The notes under the pieces: model-generated | What the model saw: only the letters and a program-made list of their open reading frames with translations | What the model was told of the DNA's origin: nothing | The model's database searches: none | From: Metallococcus carri | Lineage (GTDB): Bacteria > Actinomycetota > Actinomycetes > Actinomycetales > Dermatophilaceae | DNA length: 64,000 bases | Direction: 5' to 3' | Assembly: GCF_011440275.1 (NCBI RefSeq) | Contig: NZ_JAAOIV010000002.1 | Location: 62,001 to 126,000, forward strand | Translations under genes and position numbers: made by a program | Shown here: positions 53,502 to 61,365 of the stretch, piece after piece | Layout: the number at the start of each line of letters is the position of its first letter | How positions within the stretch are numbered: position 1 is the first letter of the stretch

Positions 53502-53750
53502 CTATTCGCGCTCGGCGACGGCCTGGGCGCGAAGCGCAAACGCGATCGCACATGCAAGCGCGAGCGCAAGCACGGCTCCTGCCCAGCCAGGGGCCCGGGC
53601 GCCGCTGTGGCTGACAAGGAATCCAGAGGCCGCAGCACCGTCGGTATTCCGGGTGAAGGTCACCTTCGTGCCCGGCGTGAGTCGCAGCGCCTCGCGCACA
53701 TCCTTAGGCACGGTGATCTGCCAGTTGCTGGTCATGGTGCCAGTCGACAT
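53502..53750 (-). CDS. Small AbrB-domain protein with C-terminal membrane helix
   Basis: An 82-residue protein: residues about 6-40 are an AbrB/MazE/SpoVT DNA-binding half (MTSNWQITVPKDVREALRLT then PGTKVTFTRNTDG), and the rest is a short linker and a hydrophobic segment (GWAGAVLALALACAIAFALR, about 55-75). An AbrB domain tethered to the membrane is unusual; an inactive antitoxin fused to new sequence is the alternative. AAGGAGG precedes the ATG by 8 nt. No toxin gene is adjacent. Confidence 0.6.
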   Translation of the reverse strand: MSTGTMTSNWQITVPKDVREALRLTPGTKVTFTRNTDGAAASGFLVSHSGARAPGWAGAVLALALACAIAFALRAQAVAERE

Positions 53751-53820
53751 ACGCCCGCCTCCTTACCTGCCGTAGTTGACAGTAGCGCCGGTGCGACACG
53801 CGCCGGGTTAGAGTGCGCGG

Positions 53821-54612
53821 GTGGCGAACGACGTCGATCCGGTCGCTCACAACCGCGCTGCCTGGGATCGCCTGGCCGAGGAGAACATCGAATGGTCGGT
53901 GCCGGTCAGTGCGAAGGCGATCGCCAAGGCGCGTGCCGGCGACTGGTCGATCGTCCTGATCGGTCATGAGCCGGCGCCGCGCGACTGGTTCCCGTGGGAT
54001 CTGGCCGGCGTGCGCACCCTCTGCCTTGCGTCCGGCGGCGGCCAGCAGGGTCCGATCCTCGCCGCGGCTGGGGCCAACGTGACGGTGTTCGACAACTCGC
54101 CCAACCAGTTGGCGCGTGACGACGAGGTTGCTGCCCGCGAGGGCCTCACCATTCGCACGGTGCTCGGTGACATGCGTGACCTGGGCGCGTTCGAGGACGG
54201 CAGCTTCGATCTCATCGTCAACCCGGTGTCCAATGTGTTCTGCCCCGACCTCAAGCCGGTCTGGCGGGAGGCCTTCCGGGTGCTGCGCCCCGGTGGGGCG
54301 ATGCTCACCGGCTTCATGAACCCCGATGTCTACCTCTTCGACGAGGCGGCGCTCGACCGGCACCAGTTGGTGGTCGCCCACGAGTTGCCGTTCAGCTCGC
54401 TCGACCTGTCCGAGGAAGACCGGCAGAGCGCCTACGGGGACGGCCCGATCGAGTACAGCCACTCCCTCACTGCCCAGATCGGCGGCCAGCTCGCCGCCGG
54501 TTTCGTGCTCACTCACCTGACCGAAGCGCCGCACCACGCCGACGTCACCGCGAACTACTTCCCCGCCTACATCGCGACACGCGCGGTCAAGCCGACAACG
54601 GGAGTCGGCTGA
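53821..54612 (+). CDS. Class I SAM-dependent methyltransferase
   Basis: The 263-residue methyltransferase starts NDVDPVAHNRAAWDRLAEEN and has the SAM motif I TLCLASGGGQQGPILAAAGA, motif II VTVFDNSPNQLARD, and the acidic DLIVNPVSNVFCPDL before VLRPGGAMLTGFMNP. The small-molecule methyltransferase family is not resolved. TAGAGT ends 6 nt before the GTG, a leaderless start. It runs away from dif on the plus strand. Confidence 0.88.
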   Translation: MANDVDPVAHNRAAWDRLAEENIEWSVPVSAKAIAKARAGDWSIVLIGHEPAPRDWFPWDLAGVRTLCLASGGGQQGPILAAAGANVTVFDNSPNQLARDDEVAAREGLTIRTVLGDMRDLGAFEDGSFDLIVNPVSNVFCPDLKPVWREAFRVLRPGGAMLTGFMNPDVYLFDEAALDRHQLVVAHELPFSSLDLSEEDRQSAYGDGPIEYSHSLTAQIGGQLAAGFVLTHLTEAPHHADVTANYFPAYIATRAVKPTTGVG

Positions 54613-54614
54613 TC

Positions 54615-54890
54615 GTCGCGACCGAGGACCTCGAGGGTGGACTCCGCAGCAGGGTGCGGCGCGAGGGCGACCGCGTCATACGGACTCCCCTGCCGACGTA
54701 TGCCGTCGACCTACTCCGCTTTCTGGAGAAGTCCGGCTGGCCATACGCGCCCCGAGTGCTCGACGCGGATGCGACGGCGACCGCACGACCCTCGCAACAC
54801 GATTTTTCGCACCAGCCCGGTGGGCCTTAGCCCGGTGGGCCTCATCGACTGGGAGTTGGCCGGTCCCGGTGAACTACGTGCCTACTCGGA
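54615..54890 (+). pseudogene. Remnant of an aminoglycoside phosphotransferase-family gene
   Basis: From 54615 the frame reads an APH-like N-terminus (LEGGLRSRVRREGDRVIRTP, LLRFLEKSGWPYAPRVLD) and ends at TAG 54828-54830. The end of an APH protein (VGLIDWELAGPGELRAY) follows in another frame from about 54835. The HGDxxxxN loop and most of the core are missing, and a 15-bp sequence (AGCCCGGTGGGCCT) is present twice in tandem at the junction, so deletion and slippage destroyed the gene. Compare the intact homologue at 37211-38155. Confidence 0.7.
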
Positions 54891-55358
54891 TGCGTCGGTC
54901 GACCCCAGCAGGCGCCGCGCGCCCGGCCCTTCGGCGCCGAGCTCGTCGTCGGGGTTGAGCAGTTTGCACGCCGTCATCGACAGGCAGCCGCAGCCAATAC
55001 AGCCGGTGAGCTCGTGCTCGAGCCGCTCAAGTTCGCGGCGGCGTTCGACGAGGGTGGTGCGCCAAACCTTGGAGACGCGCCGCCAGTCCCCCGTCGTCGG
55101 CTTGGTGTCGTGCGGCAGCTCGGCGAGCGCCTGGGCGACGTCGGTGAGCGGTATGCCGAGTCGCTTGGCCACGACGATCAGCGAGACCCGGCGCACCATG
55201 TGCCGGTGGTAGCGCCGCTGGTTGCCGGTGGTGCGCTCTGCGCTGATCAGCCCGAGCTGCTCGTAGTAGTGCAGCGCCGATTTCGCCACACCGGTGCGCT
55301 CGGACACCTCACCAATGCTCAACAGTTGTTCAGGGCTCGGCCGGGTGGTCTGGGTCAT
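54882..55358 (-). CDS. soxR: Redox-sensing MerR-family regulator SoxR
   Basis: The 158-residue protein has a MerR helix-turn-helix (LLSIGEVSERTGVAKSALHY, YYEQLGLISAERTTGNQRRY), a dimer helix, and the [2Fe-2S] motif CIGCGCLSMTAC (CX2CXCX5C), the hallmark of SoxR. Oxidation by redox-cycling compounds makes it activate its targets. It is divergent from an MFS exporter with a SoxR box in between, so the exporter is the likely target; in streptomycetes SoxR controls genes responding to their own redox-active antibiotics. Confidence 0.95.
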   Translation of the reverse strand: MTQTTRPSPEQLLSIGEVSERTGVAKSALHYYEQLGLISAERTTGNQRRYHRHMVRRVSLIVVAKRLGIPLTDVAQALAELPHDTKPTTGDWRRVSKVWRTTLVERRRELERLEHELTGCIGCGCLSMTACKLLNPDDELGAEGPGARRLLGSTDASE

Positions 55359-55382
55359 GTCACGGAGCCTCGTCGTTTGGGG

Positions 55383-55413
55383 TTGAACTCAAGTCTACTT
55401 GAGTTTCTAGGTT
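55383..55413 (+). promoter_or_regulatory. SoxR box inside a 19-bp-spacer promoter of the MFS gene
   Basis: TTGAAC (-35, 55383-55388) and TAGGTT (-10, 55408-55413) are 19 bp apart, the over-long spacing typical of MerR-family activated promoters. Centred between them is the palindrome AACTCAAG-TCTA-CTTGAGTT (55386-55405), which agrees with the SoxR operator CCTCAAG-N4-CTTGAGG in its core. The -10 ends 6 nt before the GTG at 55420, so the exporter message is leaderless. Confidence 0.9.
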
Positions 55414-55419
55414 GACTCC

Positions 55420-56823
55420 GTGACGACAACGACAACCAATACCGCGCCTTCAGCCACCTTCAGCGACCTCTTCCGCGACGGACACGCCGCCCCCGTCTCG
55501 ATTCTCACCGGCGGCTTCTTGCTCGCCGCCCTGACGATGTACGTCACGACGGCGCTGATGCCCTCGGTCATCGCGGACATCGGCGGCGAGAAGCTCTACG
55601 CCTGGCCAACAACGATCTACGTCATTGCCTCGGTGGTCGGCGTCATGGGCGTCAGCCACCTGCTCGCCCAGCTCGGCCCCGCCGCGGCATACCTGGTGGC
55701 TTTCGGCACCTATCTCATCGGCGCCGCCGGCTGCGCGCTTGCATTCGGTATGCCGAGGCTGCTCGCCTCGCGCGGCATCGTCGGGCTCGGTGGTGGGCTG
55801 CTCTCCGGGCTCGGCTACGCCCTGGTGCGCACGGTTCTGCCCGCGCACCTGTGGGGTCGGGCGACCGCGCTCATCTCGGCAACCTTCGGGTTCGGCACGT
55901 TGGTCGGGCCGCTGCTCGGGGGTGTGTTCGCCCAGTTCGGCGCCTGGCGTGAGGCCTTCGCCCTCGTTGCGCTCGCGGGGCTGGGCCTCGCGCTCGCCAC
56001 CCGGCGTACGTTCGCCGGTCACCCGCCGACGGGTGTTCGCGAGTCGTTCCCGGTCGGTTCGATGGTGTTGCTCACCGCGGCGGTGGCGCTGCTCAGCGTC
56101 GCCTCACTGCGCGGAGGGACGGTGCGCGCCGCGCTGCTCGTCCTCGCCACGATCGGATTGGTCGTCTTCCTCGGGTACGACCGCCGAGCCGCCTCCTCGG
56201 TGCTGCCACGGTCGGCATTCGACCGCCGCGCCCCGCTGCTCTGGCTGCTGGCCACCAACGCCTTCCTCACGGTGGCGGTCGTCAGCGAGGCCTTCGCGCC
56301 GTTCTTCGGACAGCGACTGGCGGGCCTGGCCCCGATCGTCGCCGGACTCTTCGGCGCCGCCGTGTCGGTCGGGTGGTCGTTCCTCGGGCTCCTCGGCGCG
56401 CGGGCGTCGGCCGCGGCGACGCAGGCGCGGCTGCTGGTCGCCGGGCCGATGCTGCTGGCCGCCGGGCTGTTCGCGGTCGCCCTGACCCAGCGCGCAGGGG
56501 CGGGTCCCGGTCTGGCTGCCGGCTGGTTCGTGCTCATGGTGCTTGCCGGCGGCGGGATCGGGCTGGCCTTCCCGGTGCTGAGCCAGGCGGTGATGAGCAA
56601 CGTCGCCGACGAGCGCGAGGCCGCCAAGACCGCCGCCTGCATCCCGCTCATCGGCCTGATCGCACAGAGTGTCGGCGCGGCTCTGGCCGGTGTGCTCGTC
56701 AATGCCGGACTGCCGTCGCTGCCTCGTGCTGCCACCAACCTCTTCGTCGGGCTCGCGGTGCTCGCCCTGATGGGCGCGGTGACGGCGGTGGTGGCCAACC
56801 GCAGGGGCGCCTTCGCCCACTGA
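55420..56823 (+). CDS. MFS transporter, probable drug/redox-compound exporter
   Basis: A 467-residue major facilitator protein with about 12-14 helices: TMYVTTALMPSVIADIGG at the N-terminus, motif-A-like GTYLIGAAGCALAFGMPRLL, and motif C GTLVGPLLGGVFAQFG typical of drug:H+ antiporters. The SoxR box in its promoter makes it a candidate exporter of redox-cycling compounds such as phenazines, quinones or pyocyanin-like molecules. Leaderless GTG start at 55420. Confidence 0.92.
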   Translation: MTTTTTNTAPSATFSDLFRDGHAAPVSILTGGFLLAALTMYVTTALMPSVIADIGGEKLYAWPTTIYVIASVVGVMGVSHLLAQLGPAAAYLVAFGTYLIGAAGCALAFGMPRLLASRGIVGLGGGLLSGLGYALVRTVLPAHLWGRATALISATFGFGTLVGPLLGGVFAQFGAWREAFALVALAGLGLALATRRTFAGHPPTGVRESFPVGSMVLLTAAVALLSVASLRGGTVRAALLVLATIGLVVFLGYDRRAASSVLPRSAFDRRAPLLWLLATNAFLTVAVVSEAFAPFFGQRLAGLAPIVAGLFGAAVSVGWSFLGLLGARASAAATQARLLVAGPMLLAAGLFAVALTQRAGAGPGLAAGWFVLMVLAGGGIGLAFPVLSQAVMSNVADEREAAKTAACIPLIGLIAQSVGAALAGVLVNAGLPSLPRAATNLFVGLAVLALMGAVTAVVANRRGAFAH

Positions 56824-56923
56824 GACGCGCCATTCGACGTCCTGCTGTCGATGTGGTCGGAACCGTCCGGGCGGGTTGTCCCGTCGCAGCTTCGTAGTGA
56901 TTCAACGACACAAGGGGAATGTC

Positions 56924-57343
56924 ATGAAGGGGAAGATCACTCGACTGCTCTGCATCGCCGGCCTTGCTGCCGGCAGCGTGGTTGCCGCGCCCGCGGTCGG
57001 CAATGCCATGGCCGACGAGGCGCCCTGCCCGTCCGGCATGTGGTGCGTTTACGAGGACGTCGACTTCGGCGGACGCTGGATCCCGGCGCCCTATCACGGC
57101 GATCTGGCCTCCGAGGACTGGGACAAGATCAGCTCGGGCATCAACAACACGCAAAACACGATCTGCATGTATTCCTACCGCGGCGACGGCTCGGGCGACG
57201 CCGACCTCGTGATGGAAATGGGACCGGGCGATAACTACCTGTCGGCCAACTACGGCAACGATGAGATCGATGCCGTGCATGTCCTGGAAGGCGACCCGCA
57301 ACCAGCGGACTGTCCCGAGCAATACCTGCCGCCGACCGTGTGA
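56924..57343 (+). CDS. Secreted peptidase inhibitor family I36-like protein
   Basis: A 139-residue protein with a Sec signal peptide (MKGKITRLLCIAGLAAGSVV, cleavage near AMA-DE at about residue 31), then CPSGMWCVYEDVDFGGRWIP, which matches the I36/beta-gamma-crystallin-like fold of actinobacterial secreted proteins such as SMPI. Cysteines at CPSG, WC, IC and DC can form disulphides. It may inhibit metalloproteases or be a structural secreted protein. AAGGGG 8 nt upstream of ATG 56924; a strong hairpin follows the stop. Confidence 0.82.
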   Translation: MKGKITRLLCIAGLAAGSVVAAPAVGNAMADEAPCPSGMWCVYEDVDFGGRWIPAPYHGDLASEDWDKISSGINNTQNTICMYSYRGDGSGDADLVMEMGPGDNYLSANYGNDEIDAVHVLEGDPQPADCPEQYLPPTV

Positions 57344-57351
57344 ACGGTCCG

Positions 57352-57381
57352 GGACGCCTCGCCCTTCGCGGCGAGGCGTCC
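57352..57381 (+). terminator. Intrinsic-type hairpin after the I36-like gene
   Basis: GGACGCCTCGCC (57352-57363) and GGCGAGGCGTCC (57370-57381) form a perfect 12-bp stem with a CTTCGC loop, 9 bp after the stop codon at 57343. No T-run follows, a usual feature of high-GC terminators. It separates the I36 gene from the convergent VOC gene. Confidence 0.8.
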
Positions 57382-57445
57382 GGAGCTGTCAGGTGGTCCC
57401 GACCGGAGAGTTCATGGGCGGTGATAGACGCCGACGAACTGGGGG

Positions 57446-58141
57446 TTAACGGTCCGCTGTCGTCGACAGGTCGGCGCAGATGACGCCCCGGTTGCCGTCC
57501 GGGTCGGCGATCACGGTGAGGCCGGGCGCCTGACTGTCGTCGACGACCGTCCCTCCGGCCGCCACCGCAGCCGCGATCCTGTCCTTGACCACCTCGGGGG
57601 CGACGTAGACCTCGACGTGGAAGCGTTGTGTGTCATCTGCGTCGCCGAACCACAGATTCGGGACGCGAGCGGTCGCGTCCCGGATCTCGTCACCGGGCGT
57701 GCCGCGGCCCTGCGCCTGCGTGTCGCCGGTCAGCAGCGCCGCCCAGAACGGTGCGATCGTCGCCGAATCCTTGGTGTCCAGGCCGAGTTCGAGCTCGGCC
57801 ACTGCAGCGGGGTCGGCGGTGAGGCCCTGCTCACGCGCGATGTCGCTGATCCGCTGCGCCAGGTCGACGTCCTGTTGGGTTGGCCACTCGACGACATACT
57901 CCGTGCCGTCGTCGTCGCGGTAGATCGCGTCGTCGGTGACCAGCTCGAGGTCGACATGTCCCGGACCGATCGTCAGCCGCGGGTAGTGACCGGCTGTGTC
58001 ACCGGCCGCACCGATCGCGGTGGCGAATCGGGCGGCAGCTGCGAAGTCGGCGACCAGATACCGCGCATGCAGGCCCTGGGCGAGCTTGCGCCAGTCGGCG
58101 AGCTCGGCTGCGGCGATCTGCTCCCCCGTCAGAATGTCCAT
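57446..58141 (-). CDS. Pterin-4a-carbinolamine dehydratase-like domain fused to a VOC domain
   Basis: The 231-residue protein starts with a PCD-like half (LTGEQIAAAELADWRKLAQG, GLHARYLVADFAAAARFATA, IGAAGDTAGHYPRLTIG) and ends with a glyoxalase-like half (VPNLWFGDADDTQRFHVEVY and VIADPDGNRGVICADL). The PCD catalytic histidines (HHP-type) are reduced to GHYP, so dehydratase activity is doubtful; VOC ligands are also partial. Such fusions occur in actinobacteria without known function. TACTGT 8 nt before the ATG may be a -10 box. Confidence 0.75.
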   Translation of the reverse strand: MDILTGEQIAAAELADWRKLAQGLHARYLVADFAAAARFATAIGAAGDTAGHYPRLTIGPGHVDLELVTDDAIYRDDDGTEYVVEWPTQQDVDLAQRISDIAREQGLTADPAAVAELELGLDTKDSATIAPFWAALLTGDTQAQGRGTPGDEIRDATARVPNLWFGDADDTQRFHVEVYVAPEVVKDRIAAAVAAGGTVVDDSQAPGLTVIADPDGNRGVICADLSTTADR

Positions 58142-58225
58142 ACCCTAGGACAGTACCCCCGTTTCGCACGGTGCCCGAAAAAATCCGCCTCGCTCGGCGG
58201 CGACCGGCCTGAGACGATCGCCCTC

Positions 58226-58516
58226 ATGGTGCGCGCTGCGCGGCCGTCCGATGCCGACGACCTGATCGAGCTGTGGACCTTGCTGTTCGAGCCCTCCGCG
58301 ACCGACCACGTATGGCGGGACGCGGCTCGCGACTGGTTCGAAGCGGTCGTCGCGGATCGGCATACGAACTGCTTTCCGGTGATCGAGGTGGGCGGCGCGC
58401 CGGTCGCAACGGCGATTGGCACCCTCGACATCGGTGTGCCGAGTCCGTTCTGCCTGCACGGCCGGACGGTTCAGCTCAAGAACGTGGCGCTGCCGGCCAG
58501 GGTCGGCGCCCGCTAG
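58226..58516 (+). pseudogene. Truncated GNAT-family acetyltransferase
   Basis: The 96-residue frame follows a GNAT N-terminus (MVRAARPSDADDLIELWTLL, FPVIEVGGAPVATAIGTLDI, TVQLKNVALPARVGAR) and then stops at 58514-58516 just where motif A (RGRGxG) should start. Family members are about 150 residues, so the acetyl-CoA-binding half is lost. I treat it as a broken gene; a separate small function cannot be excluded. Confidence 0.65.
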
Positions 58517-58555
58517 ATTGCGCAGCGAAACTGATCGGAGCCGGAAGGGAGAGCG

Positions 58556-59527
58556 GTGGCCAAGTCCTGGCTCCGAGGTGTCTTCGACCCTCTCACGGTC
58601 GCTGTCACGATTGCGTTGATCGCGGGGCTGCTGCTGCCAGCACCCTCGTCGTGGCTGCCGACGGTGAACGTCATCGCCAAGGTGGCGATCGGATTCCTGT
58701 TCTTCCTCAACGGGATTCGCATCTCCACCAGTGACATCCTCGCCGGACTCAATCACTGGCGGATGCACACGACGATCCTGGCGATCACCTTCGTGGTGTT
58801 CCCGATCATCGGCTGGGCGATGCAGTTCCTGCCGTCGCTGATGCTGCGGCCCGAACTGCACGCGGGTGTGATGTTCATGTGCATGGTGCCCTCGACGGTG
58901 CAGGCCTCGATCGCGTTCACCTCGACCGCGGGTGGCAATGTGCCGGGGGCGATCATCAGCGCGACCTTGTCCAATCTCGCGGGCGTCGTTGCGACGCCAC
59001 TGCTGGCGTATGCGCTGCTCTCCCCCGGCGGCAGCGTGACGATGAGTCCAGCCACGGCGCGCGACGTCGCGCTCACCCTGGTGCTGCCGTTCGTCCTCGG
59101 TCAGGTGGTCCGGCCACGGATCAAGGACTGGGTTGCTTCCCGGGAGCGCGTGCTGCGCAATGTGGGCCGCGAGTCGATCATGTTGGTGGTCTACGCGGCC
59201 TTCGCGACCGCGCAGGATCAGCACTTCTGGCGGCGGTTGGACGGCCTGGAGATCTTCCAGATGCTCGCGATGTCGGTGACCGTGCTGGTGCTGATTCTCG
59301 CGCTGAGCCGGTGGATCGCTCTGTCGCTTGGCTTCGACCGTGCCGACGCCATCGCGATCCAGTTCTGCGGGAGCAAGAAGGCGTTGGCCACCGGGCTGCC
59401 GATGGCGTCAATCTTGTTCTCCGGCAACGTGATTGGGCTGATCATTGTGCCGCTGCTGATCTTCCACCAGATCCAGCTCATCGGCTGTGCCTGGCTGGCC
59501 AACCTCTACGCCTCGCGACGGGCTTAA
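58556..59527 (+). CDS. Bile acid:sodium symporter (SBF/YfeH) family transporter
   Basis: A 323-residue protein with about ten hydrophobic helices (ALIAGLLLPAPSSWLPTVNV, TTILAITFVVFPIIGWAMQF, ANYAVLS-like QIQLIGCAWLANLYAS), and the SBF motifs FFLNGIRI, MVPSTVQASIAFTSTAGGN and GSKKALATGLPMASILF. Family members move organic anions with sodium or protons; substrate unknown. GTG start at 58556 follows GGAAGGGAGAG. It overlaps the convergent DinB gene by 4 bp. Confidence 0.9.
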   Translation: MAKSWLRGVFDPLTVAVTIALIAGLLLPAPSSWLPTVNVIAKVAIGFLFFLNGIRISTSDILAGLNHWRMHTTILAITFVVFPIIGWAMQFLPSLMLRPELHAGVMFMCMVPSTVQASIAFTSTAGGNVPGAIISATLSNLAGVVATPLLAYALLSPGGSVTMSPATARDVALTLVLPFVLGQVVRPRIKDWVASRERVLRNVGRESIMLVVYAAFATAQDQHFWRRLDGLEIFQMLAMSVTVLVLILALSRWIALSLGFDRADAIAIQFCGSKKALATGLPMASILFSGNVIGLIIVPLLIFHQIQLIGCAWLANLYASRRA

Positions 59528-60009
59528 TCCAGCACTAGCCACTGACGCCCGTCGATCAGCTCGGCCGCGGCGTCGGCGTGACCGGCATGCGCCGCGGTCT
59601 CGGCGATGACGTGCAGCACGACCTCGGCGACGGTGTCGAGATGGCGGGGATGGTCATCCGGCCACCAGACCGGAGCCGCTGCAAGACCCCGGCGCCGGAC
59701 GATGGCGTCCGACCTCGCGGACGCTTCGGCATACCGCTGGAAGATCGTGGACGACCGGACGTCCGGCGGGTGCCATCCGTCAGCCGCCTCGATCTCGGCG
59801 CGGACGGTGGCGTCGCCGTCGATCACCGCGCCGAACCACCACATCTCGACGTCGACGGTGAGGTGGTGCACCAGCGCGAGCGGGGTCCAGCCGGACGGCA
59901 ATGCGCTGCCGCGCAACTGCTCCTCGTCCAGCCCCTCGAAGGCGGACAGCAGGTGCCGCCGCTGCGCGGCGAGCACGGTGAGCAACAGTTCCTGATCGAG
60001 TTCTGACAC
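59524..60009 (-). CDS. DinB/DUF664 family protein
   Basis: The 161-residue four-helix protein has DinB features: ELLLTVLAAQRRHLLSAFEG, TPLALVHHLTVDVEMWWFGA (HH of the metal site) and VVLHVIAETAAHAGHADAAA. Members may use mycothiol or bind metal; the substrate is unknown. The start is GTG at 60009 with AAGGAG 5 nt upstream; the frame is open further but without support. A relative lies at 38364-38945. Confidence 0.85.
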   Translation of the reverse strand: MSELDQELLLTVLAAQRRHLLSAFEGLDEEQLRGSALPSGWTPLALVHHLTVDVEMWWFGAVIDGDATVRAEIEAADGWHPPDVRSSTIFQRYAEASARSDAIVRRRGLAAAPVWWPDDHPRHLDTVAEVVLHVIAETAAHAGHADAAAELIDGRQWLVLD

Positions 60010-60090
60010 GGGTGCTCCTTCAAGTCGTATGGCGGCCACGCGGGTTGCGTTGCCATCACTGTGACGGGCGGGGTGGCCCCGAATCGACAC

Positions 60091-60516
60091 CTACCGGTTC
60101 GTGTCGAGCACGGCGAGGCCGAGCCGCTGCCAGGCATCGAGCAACCCCACGTCACCGCTCACTGCGACCAGCTGAGGCTCCCGCAGCGCCTCCGCACAGG
60201 CACAATGCACGGCGTCGTCGCCACGCAGCGCGAGTGGCTTCGCGAAGGATGCCGCCCGCGCCGCGAGCGAGGCGTCGAGTTCGACGATGTCCACGTCTGG
60301 CCACAACCGGTTGAAATGGCTCCAGGCGGTGGCATGTTGCCTCGACGTGAGCCGACGTCGTCGCTCTGCCATGGCGAGGGCAGTCGCCACCTCGACGTAG
60401 GTGAGCCGTGAGCTCGCTCGGCGGTTGGCGGCGTTCCATGCGCGCCGGCATACCTCTGTCGACGGCTCGTCGATGAGGATCGGAATGACCGCCGAGGTGT
60501 CGAGGTAGACGATCAG
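60091..60516 (-). CDS. vapC: Type II toxin, PIN-domain ribonuclease (VapC) starting at CTG
   Basis: The 141-residue PIN toxin reads LIVYLDTSAVIPILIDE at the N-terminus (first Asp), TYVEVATALAMAE (Glu), and LRGDDAVHCACAEAL with VAVSGDVGLLDAW (two more acidic residues). No ATG, GTG or TTG precedes LIVYLDTS in frame; the CTG at 60516 overlaps the antitoxin stop as CTGA, mimicking the ATGA overlap of other pairs, so I infer a CTG start. An ATG at 60390 would remove the active site. Confidence 0.8.
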   Translation of the reverse strand: MIVYLDTSAVIPILIDEPSTEVCRRAWNAANRRASSRLTYVEVATALAMAERRRRLTSRQHATAWSHFNRLWPDVDIVELDASLAARAASFAKPLALRGDDAVHCACAEALREPQLVAVSGDVGLLDAWQRLGLAVLDTNR

Positions 60517-60767
60517 CGCCGTTGCTCCACGGCCAGGTCACTCACTCGCCCGCTCGTCCTGACGACTGGTGGGAGCGGCTCGGGGTGGGAACGCGCTCGG
60601 GTCACCACGCCTTCGGCGATGAGTCGTTCCAGCGGGCTCGGCTCGCCGATCGGCACGATTCGGGCGACCGGCCGCCCGTGATCGGTGACGACGATCTCCT
60701 CCCCCTGCCGGACGGCGGCGATGTGGCGACTCAAGCCGTCGCGCAACTCGCGGATGCCGAGGTCCAT
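60513..60767 (-). CDS. Type II antitoxin, Phd/YefM-like
   Basis: The 84-residue antitoxin has DLGIRELRDGLSRHIAAVRQ, GEEIVVTDHGRPVARIVPIG and a toxin-binding tail SPLERLIAEGVVTRARSH, matching the Phd/VapB-type family. It is followed directly by the PIN toxin with a 3-4 bp overlap. ATG at 60767 is the family start; the frame is open upstream to 60851 without resemblance. Confidence 0.88.
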   Translation of the reverse strand: MDLGIRELRDGLSRHIAAVRQGEEIVVTDHGRPVARIVPIGEPSPLERLIAEGVVTRARSHPEPLPPVVRTSGRVSDLAVEQRR

Positions 60768-60870
60768 CAGGTGCCTGCTGTGGTCATCATCGCTGCGTCG
60801 ATCGTAGCCACATTGGCATGATTCTGGTCGGGCCGGCGACGGGCGCCGCACCTCTCGTAGGTTTGGCCGG

Positions 60871-61365
60871 GTGAGTTCGGCATACCTGATCAGACCGGCG
60901 CGGCCAGGCGATAGTGCCGCGATGGCGCGCGTGCACGTGACCTCGTGGCAGCAGACCTATCGCGGGCTCATGCGCGACGAGGTGCTCGATGACCCGGACT
61001 TCGTCACCCGCCGCGAGGCGATGTGGCGGCGAAGTCTCACCGACCCGCAGTATGCCGACCGCCAGACGGCAGTGCTCGAACACGACGGCGACCTGGTCGG
61101 CATTGCGATGACCGCGCCACCGGGCGACGACGACGCGACCTGGTCGCGGCAGCTGTACGTGCTCTACGTCCTCGCCGAACACCACGGCAGCGGGGCGGCG
61201 CGCTCCTTGGTCGAGGCGGTACTGCCGCCGGACACCTCGGCTGCGCTGTGGGTCGCCGATCCCAACCCCCGCGCGCAGGCGTTTTACGCCAAACTCGGTT
61301 TCCGACCGGACGGCACCGACCTCGTCGACGACGGGGTGCGCGAGATCCGGATGGTGCGCTCTTAG
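60871..61365 (+). CDS. GNAT-family N-acetyltransferase
   Basis: A 164-residue GNAT: SAYLIRPARPGDSAAMARVH, HVTSWQQTYRGLMRDEVLDD (an RimI-like N-terminus), LYVLYVLAEHHGSGAARSLV (motif A with GSGAA) and NPRAQAFYAKLGFRPDGTDL at the end. TAGGTT ends 7 nt before the GTG, a leaderless start. Acceptor unknown. It converges on and overlaps the flavin monooxygenase gene by 4 bp. Confidence 0.88.
   Translation: MSSAYLIRPARPGDSAAMARVHVTSWQQTYRGLMRDEVLDDPDFVTRREAMWRRSLTDPQYADRQTAVLEHDGDLVGIAMTAPPGDDDATWSRQLYVLYVLAEHHGSGAARSLVEAVLPPDTSAALWVADPNPRAQAFYAKLGFRPDGTDLVDDGVREIRMVRS

Noticed and set aside
53444-53638. 64-codon minus-strand frame beside dif
   Set aside because: It overlaps the AbrB-domain frame in another register, covers the palindrome and has no family resemblance.
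53776-53814. TTGACA-to-TAGAGT promoter for the methyltransferase gene
   Set aside because: The spacer would be 27 bp, too long; only the -10 is trusted.
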